Origin: Pachyseris speciosa | Lineage: Eukaryota; Cnidaria; Anthozoa; Scleractinia; Pachyseridae | Assembly: GCA_016490735.1 (NCBI GenBank) | Contig: JAEMWC010000164.1 | Coordinates: forward strand, 81,001-145,000 | Direction: 5' to 3' | Length of the DNA stretch: 64,000 bases | Shown here: positions 52,061-62,718 of the stretch, in pieces | Layout: each line of letters begins with the position of its first letter | Position numbering within the stretch: the first letter of the stretch is position 1 | Notes under the pieces: generated by a model | Told to the model about the DNA's origin: nothing | Seen by the model: only the letters and a program-made list of their open reading frames with translations | The model's database searches: none | Position numbers and translations under genes: made by a program

Positions 52061-55000
52061 CTACTTCGCACTTTCTAGTAAACACAGTTTAACAACAGGT
52101 CGAATGTAAGTCCCACTCTTAGTACGGACTTCGGCTGCTCTGACTCTTCCATCGTCTCCCGGAAGCACTCTTAGAACACGAGCTAACGGCCAACACCCGC
52201 GAGGGGAATTCTCATCGACGACGAGTACGAGGTCTCCTTCACGAACATTGCAGGCTTCATTCGTCCACTTTCGGCGTTCCGTCAGCGCTGGAAGATATTC
52301 TCGGAGCCAACGTTTCCAAAAGTGCTGTGTCATCACCTGCGCGTGCTTCCACCTCTTACGACTACACAAGTCCTTATCACTGACGACATCTGGCGGCACG
52401 TTAGGGTTTCCTCGCCCGAGCAGAAAGTGATTCGGTGTCAGAGCTTCTTCATCGCGATAATCGGTACTAACATGAGTGAGAGGGCGACCATTCAGTAACG
52501 ACTCCACTTCAGCCATAAACGTGAGTAAGGTTTCATCATTGACACACTGTTTTCCTGCCACCGCCTTGAGCGCTCTTTTAGCAGACCGAACGAGGCGTTC
52601 CCAAACGCCTCCAAAGTGTGGCGAAGAAGGAGGATTAAAATGCCACTGCACTCCATCGCCAGACAGTTGGTCACCAATTCGCTCAGCATCTAGACGCACG
52701 ACAGCTTCTCGGAGCTCTTTCTCGGCCCCAACGAAATTAGTGCCGTTATCCGACCAAATGTGGGCTGGCTTTCCGCGCTTGGCTATCATTCTTCTCATAG
52801 CCATTAGGCAAGAATCAGTGTCCAGTGAGTGAGCAATCTCAAGGTGGACAGCACGGGTTGTCAAGCATCGCTTTTCGGTTTTCCTTCCATGGCGCACAAG
52901 CATGGGGCCGAAGTAATCAACTCCGGTATTCGTGAACGGCGGTTGCTGATAACCCAGTCTTGAATTTGGCAGATCGGCCATGACAGGCGGTTCGGGTTTC
53001 ACCCGTAGTCTTCGGCAGGAGGGACAACTGGACGAAATCTTCCGAACTGTGGCTAGCCCCCTCAAGATCCAAAACTTCTGTCTCAGCTCGTTTAGAACAT
53101 GTTTGTCACTTGTACAGTACAAACGAAGATGATAGTGCATTACAATAAGACGTGTTATTCCGTGCTTCGGATCCAGAATCAAAGGATATCGTGTTTCGTC
53201 AGGAACAGGGGCTTTGCGTAGACGTCCACCTACCCTTAAACATTCTGCTTCGTCAATGTACGGTCTAAGCGCACTGAATCGACTTTTCACTGGTAAACGC
53301 TTGTTGGCCTTTAAGGCTTCAAAGTCTAGAAGAAACGAGTCTCTTTGACTTTTGTGTACGGCAATCAACTCTGCATTTCGGATTTCCCCAGCGGTTAGAG
53401 ATGACATAACGCGATCCTCTGCCTTTCTTCTACAGTTCCGGACGAAACGACATACCCATGCGAGGACACGACGGAATCTTGTCCATGAGGAGAACTTCTC
53501 TGGGTCTGGAAAGTATGCTGTCGGATCGGTAACGGATGCATGACCTGACCACTTTGTATTCTTCACTTCCTCATCCCTTTCACGGAGAGGACCAATGAAC
53601 GTGTCGTGAGGCCAGTGCTCTTCGGGCTTGGACAAGAAGGTGGGGCCGTTAAGCCATCGGCAATGCTTATCCAAATCTGCCGCACAAAGGCCTCGGGTGC
53701 AATCGTCAGCCGGGTTTAGGTGACCAGGGACGTGTCTCCACTGTGTCGGGTCGGTCGCATCTTGAATCTCTGAAACCCGGTTAGCCACGAACGTGTGAAA
53801 GCGTCGACTTTCATTGGCTATGTACTGCAACACAGTTTTTGAGTCGCTCCAAAAGATGGTGTCTTGGATGGTAACAGTCAACTCTTGCTTGACCAGGGAA
53901 CACAGTCTAACGGCTAAGACGGCAGCTTGGAGCTCCAGTCGAGGAATGCTTAACTGCTTTAATGGGGCAACACGATTCCTTGCCAAAACAAACGAAACTT
54001 TAATCGTACCGTCAGGAAGTGAGTATCTAGCGTAGCACACGGAACCAAAGCCCATTTCGGAAACGTCAGCAAATACATGTAGCTGAATTGACTCTTCAGG
54101 ACATGTGTCAACACAGAAACAACGGGGCAGTTCAAATTCACGAAGGTTCATCAGATCACGGAGCCAATCTTCCCAGATTCTTTGATCTTCTTCATCCAAG
54201 GGCTCGTCCCAGCCTTTGTTCTTGCGCCACAGCGATTGGATCAGACACTTTGCGGGCAGCATGTACGGAGCTAGCACTCCCAGTGGGTCGAACACGGTTG
54301 ATAGTCGACTTAAGACGCCTCGCTTGGTGGACTCATACGATTGGCGTGAGCAAACAGAGAAACGGAAACAATCTGTTTCAGTGTTCCATTTCAAGCCGAG
54401 TGTGCGTTCAATCGGTAGTTCGTCAAAGTTTACATCAACTGACGGGCTAGCTTTCTCTTCAGGAGGGATCTGTGATAGGACTTCACGAGAGGAGCTGATC
54501 CACTTAGTCAGCCTGAAACCTCCACGGGACAAGAGGGAAGTCATTTCACGGAACATTCGCACTGCGGTGGCTTCATCACATACAGACTTCAGAAAATCAT
54601 CCATGTAGAAGTTCTTTTCTACGGATTTGATCGTGTTTTCAGAAAATGAGACATCGTCACGGTTGTCAAAGGCTGTCTTTCTCAAGACAAAGTTCGCCAT
54701 ACATGGGGAGGAAGCAGCTCCGAAAATCATGACAAGCATCTGATACACATCAGGTGGGCGTTGCAATTCTAAGTTCCGCCACAGGAACCTTAAGGCAGGC
54801 TGATCTTCTTCTACGATCTGAACCTGGTGAAACATGGCCTCAATGTCGGCGGCTAGGCCAACACGCTGTTCTCTAAACCGCAACAGGACACCCACTAAGC
54901 TATTCAGGAGGTCGGGCCCGACGTGAAGCTTGTCGTTCAAAGACACTCCATAGTGCTTGGCGGCAGCGTCCATGACGATTCGGACTTTGTCAGGTTTGTT

Positions 55001-57973
55001 AGGATTACGAACTGGATGATGCGGTAGGAACCACTGTTTCGGTGTTGGGACGGCTGCTTCTTCAGGGGTAAGCTTTCTAGCGTAGCCTTTGTCAACGTAG
55101 TCTTCCAAAATAGCACAGTACTTCTTCGCAAGGTCTTCGTCATGCTTAAGTTTCCTCTCGGTGGACTCCAGTCGCTTTACAGCCATGAGATGGTTGTCAG
55201 GAAACTTTACTTCTTGCTCTCTCCATAACATTCCGACTTCGTACCTGTCGGACACATGCTTCACAGTTCTCTCTAATGTCTCCAAAGCCCTTTTGTCTTC
55301 ACGAGAACGGGGTGTCGCACTTTCATACTTAGTGCCAAAGGATTCCGTTCGCCACCAGTCTTCTACTAGCTTGTTTAACGATTCTTCGGCATTTAGGACA
55401 CGGTGCACATGCATAACATGTAGACGCTCAGGTTTGACAATGGACTTAACTGAACCGGCGAGAGTCCAGCCAAAGGCTGTTAGAATTGCAACGGGTTGAC
55501 CTGGACGACCTCTTCGCACATCACGCTGTAATATTGCCTCCAATACGTTTGCACCCAGCAAAACTGTCACGTCTTCAGAATTGACTTCAGGAATACTCAG
55601 ATTGTTCAGGTGTGGGAAATCCTGCATTATTACACGCGTAACCTTTTGTGGGGGCAGGTTTAACTGTGGTACAGTCCAGGCTTCTTCTACGGCTATCTGG
55701 ACATTGGCGTCTGGCCCTCCAGTGGCACCAACACGGAACGACACCTTTCTCGAACGTACGGGTTTGCCAGACGAGTTTATGGTGCCAAGTTGTAGAGGGC
55801 TATCTTCACCAGTAAGACCAATAGCGTCAGCAACAGTTTCCAGGATAAGTGAAGTTTGGCTGCCAGAGTCAAGTAGAGCAAATGTACTCACTGTGACCCC
55901 GCCGGGAGACACAACATTTACGGGTACGATTTGCAGCAGAACAGCAGAAGAAACAGAGTTAACAGATGAAGAACCAACAAAGACGGGTGCTGCAGCATTC
56001 AAAGGCGGGACAGGTGGTAGAACGCTCACAGGTGGTGTTCCAACGAAAACAGGCGCCGCGCCATGGATAAGTGGGTGGTGGTATCTGCCACAGCCTTCCA
56101 TGTCGCATCGTTTCTTACGTGGGCAGTCACGAGACTGGTGATCCGCTGACTCAAAACAAGAGAAGCATAACCTCTTTTCTTTGCCCAGTTGTGCTCTTTG
56201 GTTGACGTCCATCGCAAGGAATTTCCCGCACTTCTCAACTGCATGCTTGTCGTTGCACACAAAACAAGTCTTATTTGTGGGTGGGGTCTGTTTCCCAGTC
56301 ATGGCTCCCGTAACCAAGGTGGAGAATCTGTGAGGTCGCTCCTGACTGCTGTCGACGTGTTGCCCTCCCTTTAGTGATGGTCTTCTAGGACGAAATCTTC
56401 CACCTCTCGATGGCTTACCGAAGCTAGGCAAGGGTTCACAGACCATGGTCTTAGCACGAAGTCTGGCACGAAGCCATTCGTCAAGATCGACAAGAGTGGG
56501 AGTGGCCGGTTGCATATCAATCTTTCTTTCACCCCACTTCTCCTTCAACGGGTCAGGTAATTTCTGTAACGCAGCACGGTTGTTCGTTGAGGACTTCAAA
56601 TCGTGCAAGTACCCCAAACTCTTCATTGTGGCGACTGCATTATGCAGGGTGTTGTAGAATGAACGAAGTTGTGTTATGTCACCATCAACAACAATCGGGT
56701 GATCAAGTACAGTTTTCATAAAGGCTCCAGCAACAAGTTCCTCATTTCCAAATTGTTCTTCAAGTTCGGTTAGGGCTGCTTTATAGAGATGACCATTGTT
56801 GAGCATCCCTCCAATAGCTTTCTGCGCATTTCCAGTCAAGGCCCTCTGGAGGTAAGTCATTCTCTGCGTGTCGGTGAGAGGTTGGTCATGTACTAAGCAT
56901 TTAAACAGTGATATAAACTGAGGCCACTCAAGGGTGTCACCCGAGAACCGTGGTAACTCTAAACGTGGTATCGATTTTACGAATGCTGGTGTTGCCTCTG
57001 CTTTTGTTTCTCCCTTTGTCGTACTCTGCTCAGCGGACATACCTTTAATCCAAGAAACATCCAGGCGTTCCTCTGTTTCACAATAAGCTTCTTCAGTCTC
57101 AGGAGACTGCTTGTACAATGTGGAAGATTTAATTGGAGATGGCAACTTTACATTTTGCGATGGTAAGGTGTCATGATTTCTACCACTGTCGACCTTTTCC
57201 TCTACATTAGGTTTAATGTCACAGTAAACAGTTTCAACTTCATCATCTTCAAAGTCACGTAAACGGTTCTCAATATCTTCTGGATCTCTTTTCGTTTTGT
57301 CAGGAATGTCAAGCTGAGCTTCCAGTCGCAATCTTTCAACCTCATATTCGAGTTCTCTTATGCGGCGATGTTCTTGCAATTGTCTTTCGTGTTCAAGGTT
57401 TTTCGCTCGCTTACGTTCCTCCTCTAGACGGCACTGAGCTTCTTTCTTTGCTTGTTCTACTCGCAGATCCATCACGCGAGCACGTCTCTTGCTTTCACTC
57501 GCGCGCGAGGGTGAGCTATGACCGCTGGTCGAATCAAATGGCAGCGAAGGCGCGTATTCACTTCCAGCTTGCGAAGGCGGTTCGTTCTCCCTTTCGTTTA
57601 GCGAAATTTCAATGCTTTCCAGGCACAAATTTGCTCTTTCAGTAGCCTTTTCGGTTAGTTTCAGGTGTTCCTGCAATCCTTCAAGTTCCAAAACGGATTC
57701 GTATTCTTCGCTGACTCGCTCAAGCTCTCTCAACGCTTCTTCAATTTTGCCAGCCAGCTCGCGTAGTTTCCTTCGACTAGCATGTGACTTCAGAAGACTC
57801 TCAGCAACGTTAACATGCCTCGTAAGCGTCGTTTTTCGGCGAGATAACTTGCTCTTGGCCTTTTCCCTTTGAGAGCTCAAGTTTTCATAACGGCTAGGCC
57901 CAACGACGACCCGCATTTCCTTTTCGTTTACATATTGCAACTGCACGCGGTCTGTCTCACCGTCTTTCGACAT
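52061..57973 (-). CDS. BEL/Pao Gag-Pol polyprotein
   Basis: One uninterrupted frame of about 1970 residues; the ATG at 57973 (MSKDGETDRVQ) is preferred over an upstream GTG. Order: charged coiled-coil N-terminus (about 20-240), a gag domain of the DUF1759 type with LPRFSGDTLEWPQF (about 345), two CCHC-like knuckles (568-620), and an aspartic protease with LLDSGSQTS (about 699). Next come a reverse transcriptase with YMDD (about 1122), RNase H with FADVS (about 1302), an integrase zinc region then GVDYFGP (about 1685), SDNGTNFVG (1743) and GVWERL (1790), and a C-terminal DUF5641-like end. Protease, reverse transcriptase and integrase order is typical of BEL/Pao. Between GVDYFGP and CLTTRAVHLE the integrase is about six residues shorter than I expect for this family, and a His of the zinc region may be Cys (LRLYC). 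Confidence 0.93.
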   Translation of the reverse strand: MSKDGETDRVQLQYVNEKEMRVVVGPSRYENLSSQREKAKSKLSRRKTTLTRHVNVAESLLKSHASRRKLRELAGKIEEALRELERVSEEYESVLELEGLQEHLKLTEKATERANLCLESIEISLNERENEPPSQAGSEYAPSLPFDSTSGHSSPSRASESKRRARVMDLRVEQAKKEAQCRLEEERKRAKNLEHERQLQEHRRIRELEYEVERLRLEAQLDIPDKTKRDPEDIENRLRDFEDDEVETVYCDIKPNVEEKVDSGRNHDTLPSQNVKLPSPIKSSTLYKQSPETEEAYCETEERLDVSWIKGMSAEQSTTKGETKAEATPAFVKSIPRLELPRFSGDTLEWPQFISLFKCLVHDQPLTDTQRMTYLQRALTGNAQKAIGGMLNNGHLYKAALTELEEQFGNEELVAGAFMKTVLDHPIVVDGDITQLRSFYNTLHNAVATMKSLGYLHDLKSSTNNRAALQKLPDPLKEKWGERKIDMQPATPTLVDLDEWLRARLRAKTMVCEPLPSFGKPSRGGRFRPRRPSLKGGQHVDSSQERPHRFSTLVTGAMTGKQTPPTNKTCFVCNDKHAVEKCGKFLAMDVNQRAQLGKEKRLCFSCFESADHQSRDCPRKKRCDMEGCGRYHHPLIHGAAPVFVGTPPVSVLPPVPPLNAAAPVFVGSSSVNSVSSAVLLQIVPVNVVSPGGVTVSTFALLDSGSQTSLILETVADAIGLTGEDSPLQLGTINSSGKPVRSRKVSFRVGATGGPDANVQIAVEEAWTVPQLNLPPQKVTRVIMQDFPHLNNLSIPEVNSEDVTVLLGANVLEAILQRDVRRGRPGQPVAILTAFGWTLAGSVKSIVKPERLHVMHVHRVLNAEESLNKLVEDWWRTESFGTKYESATPRSREDKRALETLERTVKHVSDRYEVGMLWREQEVKFPDNHLMAVKRLESTERKLKHDEDLAKKYCAILEDYVDKGYARKLTPEEAAVPTPKQWFLPHHPVRNPNKPDKVRIVMDAAAKHYGVSLNDKLHVGPDLLNSLVGVLLRFREQRVGLAADIEAMFHQVQIVEEDQPALRFLWRNLELQRPPDVYQMLVMIFGAASSPCMANFVLRKTAFDNRDDVSFSENTIKSVEKNFYMDDFLKSVCDEATAVRMFREMTSLLSRGGFRLTKWISSSREVLSQIPPEEKASPSVDVNFDELPIERTLGLKWNTETDCFRFSVCSRQSYESTKRGVLSRLSTVFDPLGVLAPYMLPAKCLIQSLWRKNKGWDEPLDEEDQRIWEDWLRDLMNLREFELPRCFCVDTCPEESIQLHVFADVSEMGFGSVCYARYSLPDGTIKVSFVLARNRVAPLKQLSIPRLELQAAVLAVRLCSLVKQELTVTIQDTIFWSDSKTVLQYIANESRRFHTFVANRVSEIQDATDPTQWRHVPGHLNPADDCTRGLCAADLDKHCRWLNGPTFLSKPEEHWPHDTFIGPLRERDEEVKNTKWSGHASVTDPTAYFPDPEKFSSWTRFRRVLAWVCRFVRNCRRKAEDRVMSSLTAGEIRNAELIAVHKSQRDSFLLDFEALKANKRLPVKSRFSALRPYIDEAECLRVGGRLRKAPVPDETRYPLILDPKHGITRLIVMHYHLRLYCTSDKHVLNELRQKFWILRGLATVRKISSSCPSCRRLRVKPEPPVMADLPNSRLGYQQPPFTNTGVDYFGPMLVRHGRKTEKRCLTTRAVHLEIAHSLDTDSCLMAMRRMIAKRGKPAHIWSDNGTNFVGAEKELREAVVRLDAERIGDQLSGDGVQWHFNPPSSPHFGGVWERLVRSAKRALKAVAGKQCVNDETLLTFMAEVESLLNGRPLTHVSTDYRDEEALTPNHFLLGRGNPNVPPDVVSDKDLCSRKRWKHAQVMTQHFWKRWLREYLPALTERRKWTNEACNVREGDLVLVVDENSPRGCWPLARVLRVLPGDDGRVRAAEVRTKSGTYIRPVVKLCLLESAK

Positions 57974-58032
57974 TTCCAATCTCAAAAACACTTCATTTCA
58001 GCAAAGCACTCAATGTTTACGTACCACAGAAA

Positions 58033-58050
58033 CCTCGCTCTGCTACCAGA
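58033..58050 (-). promoter_or_regulatory. Primer-binding region
   Basis: On the minus strand, directly after the 5' LTR, TCTGGTAGCAGAGCGAGG would pair with a tRNA 3' end after a short offset. The tRNA is not identified here. Confidence 0.6.
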
Positions 58051-58247
58051 TGTTGGGTCGGATGAACGGGATAAATCCTGTCGCAGTTAAACGGACGACG
58101 AAAACGGTAAACTTCAACTGAAAACTGGATTTATTTACCTTCGAGTTGTTGAAAACATGAACGAAATACGACTCGACAACGATTACAAGCTCGGCTCCCT
58201 AGTTGCGTTACGTGTGACTGATCACGTGCATAGTTTTGGCGCGAACA
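58051..58247 (-). mobile_element. BEL/Pao 5' LTR
   Basis: Upstream of the gag start on the minus strand; see 51824-52020. It should hold the promoter, but no clear TATA box is pointed out. Confidence 0.95.
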
Positions 58248-58431
58248 CCTTGCTTTTAATATTATTACCTATCGAGGATTTTTCTTGTTACCCGAAGGAA
58301 GAATTCAGCAGGGAGGAATGAATGTCGTAATAATCAAATCAAGCTATTCCGATACCACTAGCACAGAAGGGCACAGATGAAGTTCAAGATATGAGAAACC
58401 AACGCATAAAGCATGTGTTTATTTTACAAAA

Positions 58432-58632
58432 GGCATGGTCACCGAGTTTTTGGAAATGAAATTTACTTCGACCGTAAGCAAGAAAACAAGACATTTCTTA
58501 TCATTTTACAAGTACCAAAAGAAACTACTTCGCTTTAGCAAAGGACTGGAACATTTAGCAATGAATGAAGTCCCCCGTCGCATGATGAGTCCTGCGTGTT
58601 TTTGCGTATTGTTTAAGATCTTAAATGCTTGA
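58432..58632 (+). CDS. Candidate exon of an unrecognised gene, copy B
   Basis: Counterpart of 29690-29880. MVTEFLEMKF, KYQKKL and KGLEHLAMNEVPRRMMSPAC are kept, with a three-codon deletion. Beyond about 58606 the copies diverge. Confidence 0.3.
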   Translation, partial: GMVTEFLEMKFTSTVSKKTRHFLSFYKYQKKLLRFSKGLEHLAMNEVPRRMMSPACFCVLFKILNA

Positions 58633-59046
58633 CACAACATACAATGTTATAATCGCTACAATGAATCAACATAAACAAAGGAACTAGCAGAGCGTTTCTA
58701 CCGAAAACGTATTTAGACAAGCAACACATTTGTTTTGGGAGAAAAATATGATCGATTTTACTGCTTACAGACAGGCACGTATTCGATTCTTATCGAAGAC
58801 GAGATCGCAAATGACTAAAATGTCTGAAATAGCTTTTCAAGCCAAAACAACGATCTTGCTCAGAAAGTCTATATCCTTTGGCTTAAAAAAATCCATCAGT
58901 ATAAAAACTATTTTAGAAAGTAATTCAATATTGTGGCAAAAAAAAAAAACAGTTACCATGCTGTAACATCGCTGCAAATTTCTTGAGGTCTTACACGAGT
59001 TTTATGTGGTTTATGGCGAAATAAAGAATAAAAAAGTTAACATGCA

Positions 59047-59221
59047 GTCGTTTTTCGAGGTGTCACATAACGCTCTCTTTGAGGGAAGGTTGCGTGTGGA
59101 CGAGAATCATAACCAGTCTAGTTTGTTAGACTCTAGGAAAAAGGTTGCCTTACTAACAAAAGTGCAGATCGCAATTAGTGCAGCAAGACGTATCCATGAG
59201 CTGGCCCTCAAGACCCTTTGA
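59047..59221 (+). CDS. Candidate terminal exon of an unrecognised gene, copy B
   Basis: Counterpart of 30293-30467; one base change (Phe to Leu) in the whole frame. No family recognised. Confidence 0.3.
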
Positions 59222-59234
59222 TTTTCTCCCATAA

Positions 59235-60167
59235 TCGCTAAATATGCCTTGAGATTTTTCACGAAATTAAGTACGCTCGAAAATTAGTAACAGTGAGGTA
59301 GCTGCTTTATGCGAAATGACCAAAAGTTCCATTTAAAGCCGTAATTGAGATGAAAAGCGACAAATTCGCTCGCTTTAACTTTGCCAGTTTGGCCCTAGCA
59401 ATTTTTTATTATTATTTAAACAATGTTTTTATTCGGCATTTGCTCTAAGAGCACATAGTGCTCATCGAGAGAGATAACGCCGTTTCCATTAATTAACTAG
59501 CAGTCTTTGGTTATCGATACGGAGAAATTAGAAAAAACGATACATTGTCTTGTTCATTTTCACGACACTAAGTGCTAGAATTGGAGGGCTCGGCCTAATC
59601 ACAATAACCACAGAAACCGATTCCTACCGCGTCAAATTGTATTTTAACAGGGATAAGCTAAGACAATGCAAATTTCAATTCCCATGATTTTAATCCTCGG
59701 AAAAGTTAACAGACGATGGATTGACCCTTCGAGCTGTTTTGTCGCTAAAAGTATGTAATTCGTTTGGTGGTCTCATTTCTTTTGCGAACGCGATCAAAGT
59801 CTCTGACTGACAGGGTTTTTAAGCCTCATAAAGTCACCCACACAAGTGCTAAAGCATCTGAAGCATTTGCATGCGCTCAAGATCGCAATAACGCACCCCC
59901 ATTGTGGCAACGCGAGGGCATGCAAGGTGCTTAGCTTTGTGAACGGTCAAACAAAGCTCAATTATATTCACACCGTTGATATTAACGATATTTAAGATCT
60001 CAGTCTTTTCAATTTCCCCAACCTCGTTCCCAGGGGAAAAGCCCTGGGAACGAGGTTGCAATTTCCCGAGTAAAGTAAAACATTATTTGCGACGGAAGCA
60101 AATGTAACATTTAAGTCTTTCCAATTCCTCTACTTTCTATTTTTACAACAAGTGTACGTGAAGTGTC

Positions 60168-60228
<61 letters not shown>

Positions 60229-61740
60229 TGTGTATGTATCTAGATGTCTATATTTTAAAATGAAACTTAACAAGATTAGTGTCTAACAAGAAAGCTATAT
60301 GGTTTATTTAGGAGCTAAGCATTTCTATCATTGTCATCAATATTTGGCTTAGTTTAACCCACAAATACCTTAATACCTTTAATTTAACTACCCATACAAA
60401 TATATTTTAATGTAATGTAAGAACGAAATGTGGAAATAAAGCATTGTATGGTATTGTATTGTAAATTGTATCGTTGGATGGTCCACCTTCTGAGCAACGT
60501 ATTTTTACTGCTGTGAAGGTCAATGTATCGAAAACCAGTGTCAGGTCACCAGCATGGAACCTGAGTTGATGGCATTTCTTCATTCTTAGATTACCTCACA
60601 GTCAGCTTTCCATTTATTTATTTTTTACTGAAAAAATAAAAACCAAGGTTAATACGATTCAGAAAGTTCACAGTCGTATCCTCCACACGTGACGTAATTT
60701 CGAAACATTGCAGCTAATACGAAAGGCTTCTGAAGAACTCGCGGCCTGAAATAAGACTGAGAACAGACATAACCAACTATAACATCAGATGACCTACACG
60801 GGCAAAACAATGAGGGGAAATTGAGTTTTACTTTTAAAAGACCAGTCATGGGACTGTAAATTTCTTGATAAATTAAGCAAATTTCAATAAGCACAAAAAG
60901 CCTGCCGGATAATTAAAATTAAAAGACCAGCTATATGACTGCAAATTTCTTGGTAATTTTAGCCGGCACAAGAAAGCCTGCCGCATAATTATAACAAAAA
61001 TGGACGGCGATCGAACGTTAACGTTTAACCTGGTCTAATTCAGAACAGTCCGCCAACACCGCAAATGATGAAATCAAGTTACTGGTGAGAGAGTCTGAAG
61101 CTTTAATTGTTATTACTTTCAATACCCTAACGCATCACCTCCCGGCCCTCCCACGCAAGACTAATCCGAAAAAAAGCAGTAGTGCAAAGGCCCCATGTTT
61201 AGTTCTGATTCAAGAGGCTTCCAACACTTGAAAAGTCAACTAAAATATCATTTGACGACGCAGCACTCACCCTTATCTGACAACTGTTCAAACACATGAT
61301 CCCCAACAACGGTGACTTTGTTTAAAGATGAAACATGTTATGAGGACTGCTATTGTGCAAAATGGACACTGGACAAGTGGTGCTTCAATCTCAGATATAG
61401 CTTCAAAAGTGAACACTTTTTATTTAGAAATGATTCGTCAAGTGCTGAATTGACGATTAATAAATACAGCATCATCGTATTCTTAAAATCGTTCCTTTTG
61501 TTTTGTCCCTTTTTTCCCAATCCTACTTTGAAACGACAAGCAATCAAAATGAAAGGATGTTTTTTATTATTGTTATTATTCCACTTTGCGTTCAGGGTTT
61601 GGCAAAAAAAGGAGATTTTCGTGCCGTGATATCCGTTACCAAGGGAGACATTTCCTGCAAAATACATTGCCTGCCAATAAACCAGCTGGCAAAAAATCGT
61701 ATGCCTGTATTTAATTTTAAAACCTTAGAAACTACTAAAC
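59235..61740. repeat. Duplicated non-coding block, copy B
   Basis: Matches 30480-32760. A short copy-B-only hairpin (AACCTCGTTCCCAGG, 60019-60056) and the (GT)n tract at 60171-60226 are the main differences. No gene seen. Confidence 0.6.
60171..60226. repeat. (GT)n microsatellite
   Basis: About 28 pure GT units, present in copy B only; the matching site in A (near 31200) has TGTGTG. Confidence 0.95.
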
Positions 61741-62597
61741 CTAAAGCAAAAACAATCTTTGCAAGATGCCTTTAGTTAGCGTAAAATTTCCGTGGTCATA
61801 TGTATTTTATCAGCCAATTGTTTTTAAAAGAACAAAGTCAGTTTCCATACTTTATAGTCAACAAAGTAAAAAAAAACAGTTACAATGCTAAAATTTCACC
61901 AGCTTGAGAGAGATAAGAGTTTTTGCAAGGCCCATTCTCTGGCAATTTAATTCGAACCACTTCAGAAGTCTGTCTGGTATTAAATTAAACTGGTACCAGT
62001 GTTTTGTATTTCCGTCTTGCTTCCTTTATGTCAGATTGTTTTTCTTTTGTTCACTTGTCTACTGTAGCTAGAATCGTAGAAATTCGCCATCCGGATACAC
62101 ATGAAGGAATTAAAGGATTTCATAAATTCCCAGTTAAATTAACCAAGAAAACTGTCGCTGTTGTTTACATAGAAGAGAGAAAATTCGACAACTTCATCAC
62201 GACTTTATTTGCACGATAAAAACTAATTCAACTGACGCCAAAAAACCAGGAGCTCGAGAACTAACAAGTCATGTCTTGGTTTGCAAGGAGGGATCACCGT
62301 ATTTTTTGTAAAACAAAACGTTAATAGATTGTTATTGCATATAGTTCTGTTCATTTATACTTATCTCAATATAAAATTGCTGAAATTCATTTTGAAATGT
62401 TTGCTTCGATACTAAAATTAAAATTAAAATTGTTTGTCAAGTAAAGCTAACGACTACGCACGTTTGGATGAAGCTGTAAAAACAAACTCCAAACCCAAAA
62501 TCGATTTTCTTACGGTTGTTTGTCCTGAGATTTGCTCACGCTCGGCTGTATTTACCTCTCACGTCAATCGCCACAAACCATCCCTACTTCAACTCTT
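61741..62597 (+). other. 5' flank of gene copy 3
   Basis: Shares the CCGTGGTCATATG-ATTTTATC block with 24725, the CACCAGCTTGAG block with 24850 and GACTTTATTTGCACGATAAA with 2960 and 25200. No exon is seen before the TATA box. Confidence 0.5.
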
Positions 62598-62607
62598 CAT
62601 AAAAAGA
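62598..62607 (+). promoter_or_regulatory. TATA box of gene copy 3
   Basis: CATAAAAAGA, 121 bases before the ATG at 62719. Confidence 0.6.
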
Positions 62608-62718
62608 GCACAAAGTTTAGATTTGCATCAGTTTCGTAGCTGATAAACCCGAGCTAAAGGCTCATTGTGTTTGACTACGCATACGTCTACGGAAACAAGA
62701 AATCGCTGATTGAAGACC

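Larger units (their letters stand above)
51824..58247 (-). mobile_element. BEL/Pao LTR retrotransposon, apparently full length
   Basis: A 6424-bp element on the minus strand with two 197-bp LTRs, a 5-bp duplication (CCTTG), a primer-binding region, a G-rich polypurine tract and one long frame. Copy A shows the unoccupied target (GGCGATGACCTTGCTTTTAA, about 26227-26246). The insertion therefore follows the segmental duplication. One LTR difference in 197 bases means little time has passed, or recent gene conversion. Confidence 0.95.
36066..61740. repeat. Tandem segmental duplication, copy B
   Basis: Block-by-block counterpart of 2352-32760 (pairs listed there). Copy-B-only insertions are the MITE at 40184-40364, the TIR element at 43729-45487 with the stretch to about 48040, the MITE at 51243-51649 and the BEL/Pao element at 51824-58247. 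Copy B lost the part equivalent to 3856-5325. Confidence 0.85.

Noticed and set aside
52248..57872. Plus-strand frames of 60-186 codons opposite the BEL/Pao polyprotein
   Set aside because: Shadow frames of one long, motif-rich coding sequence; no motifs of their own.
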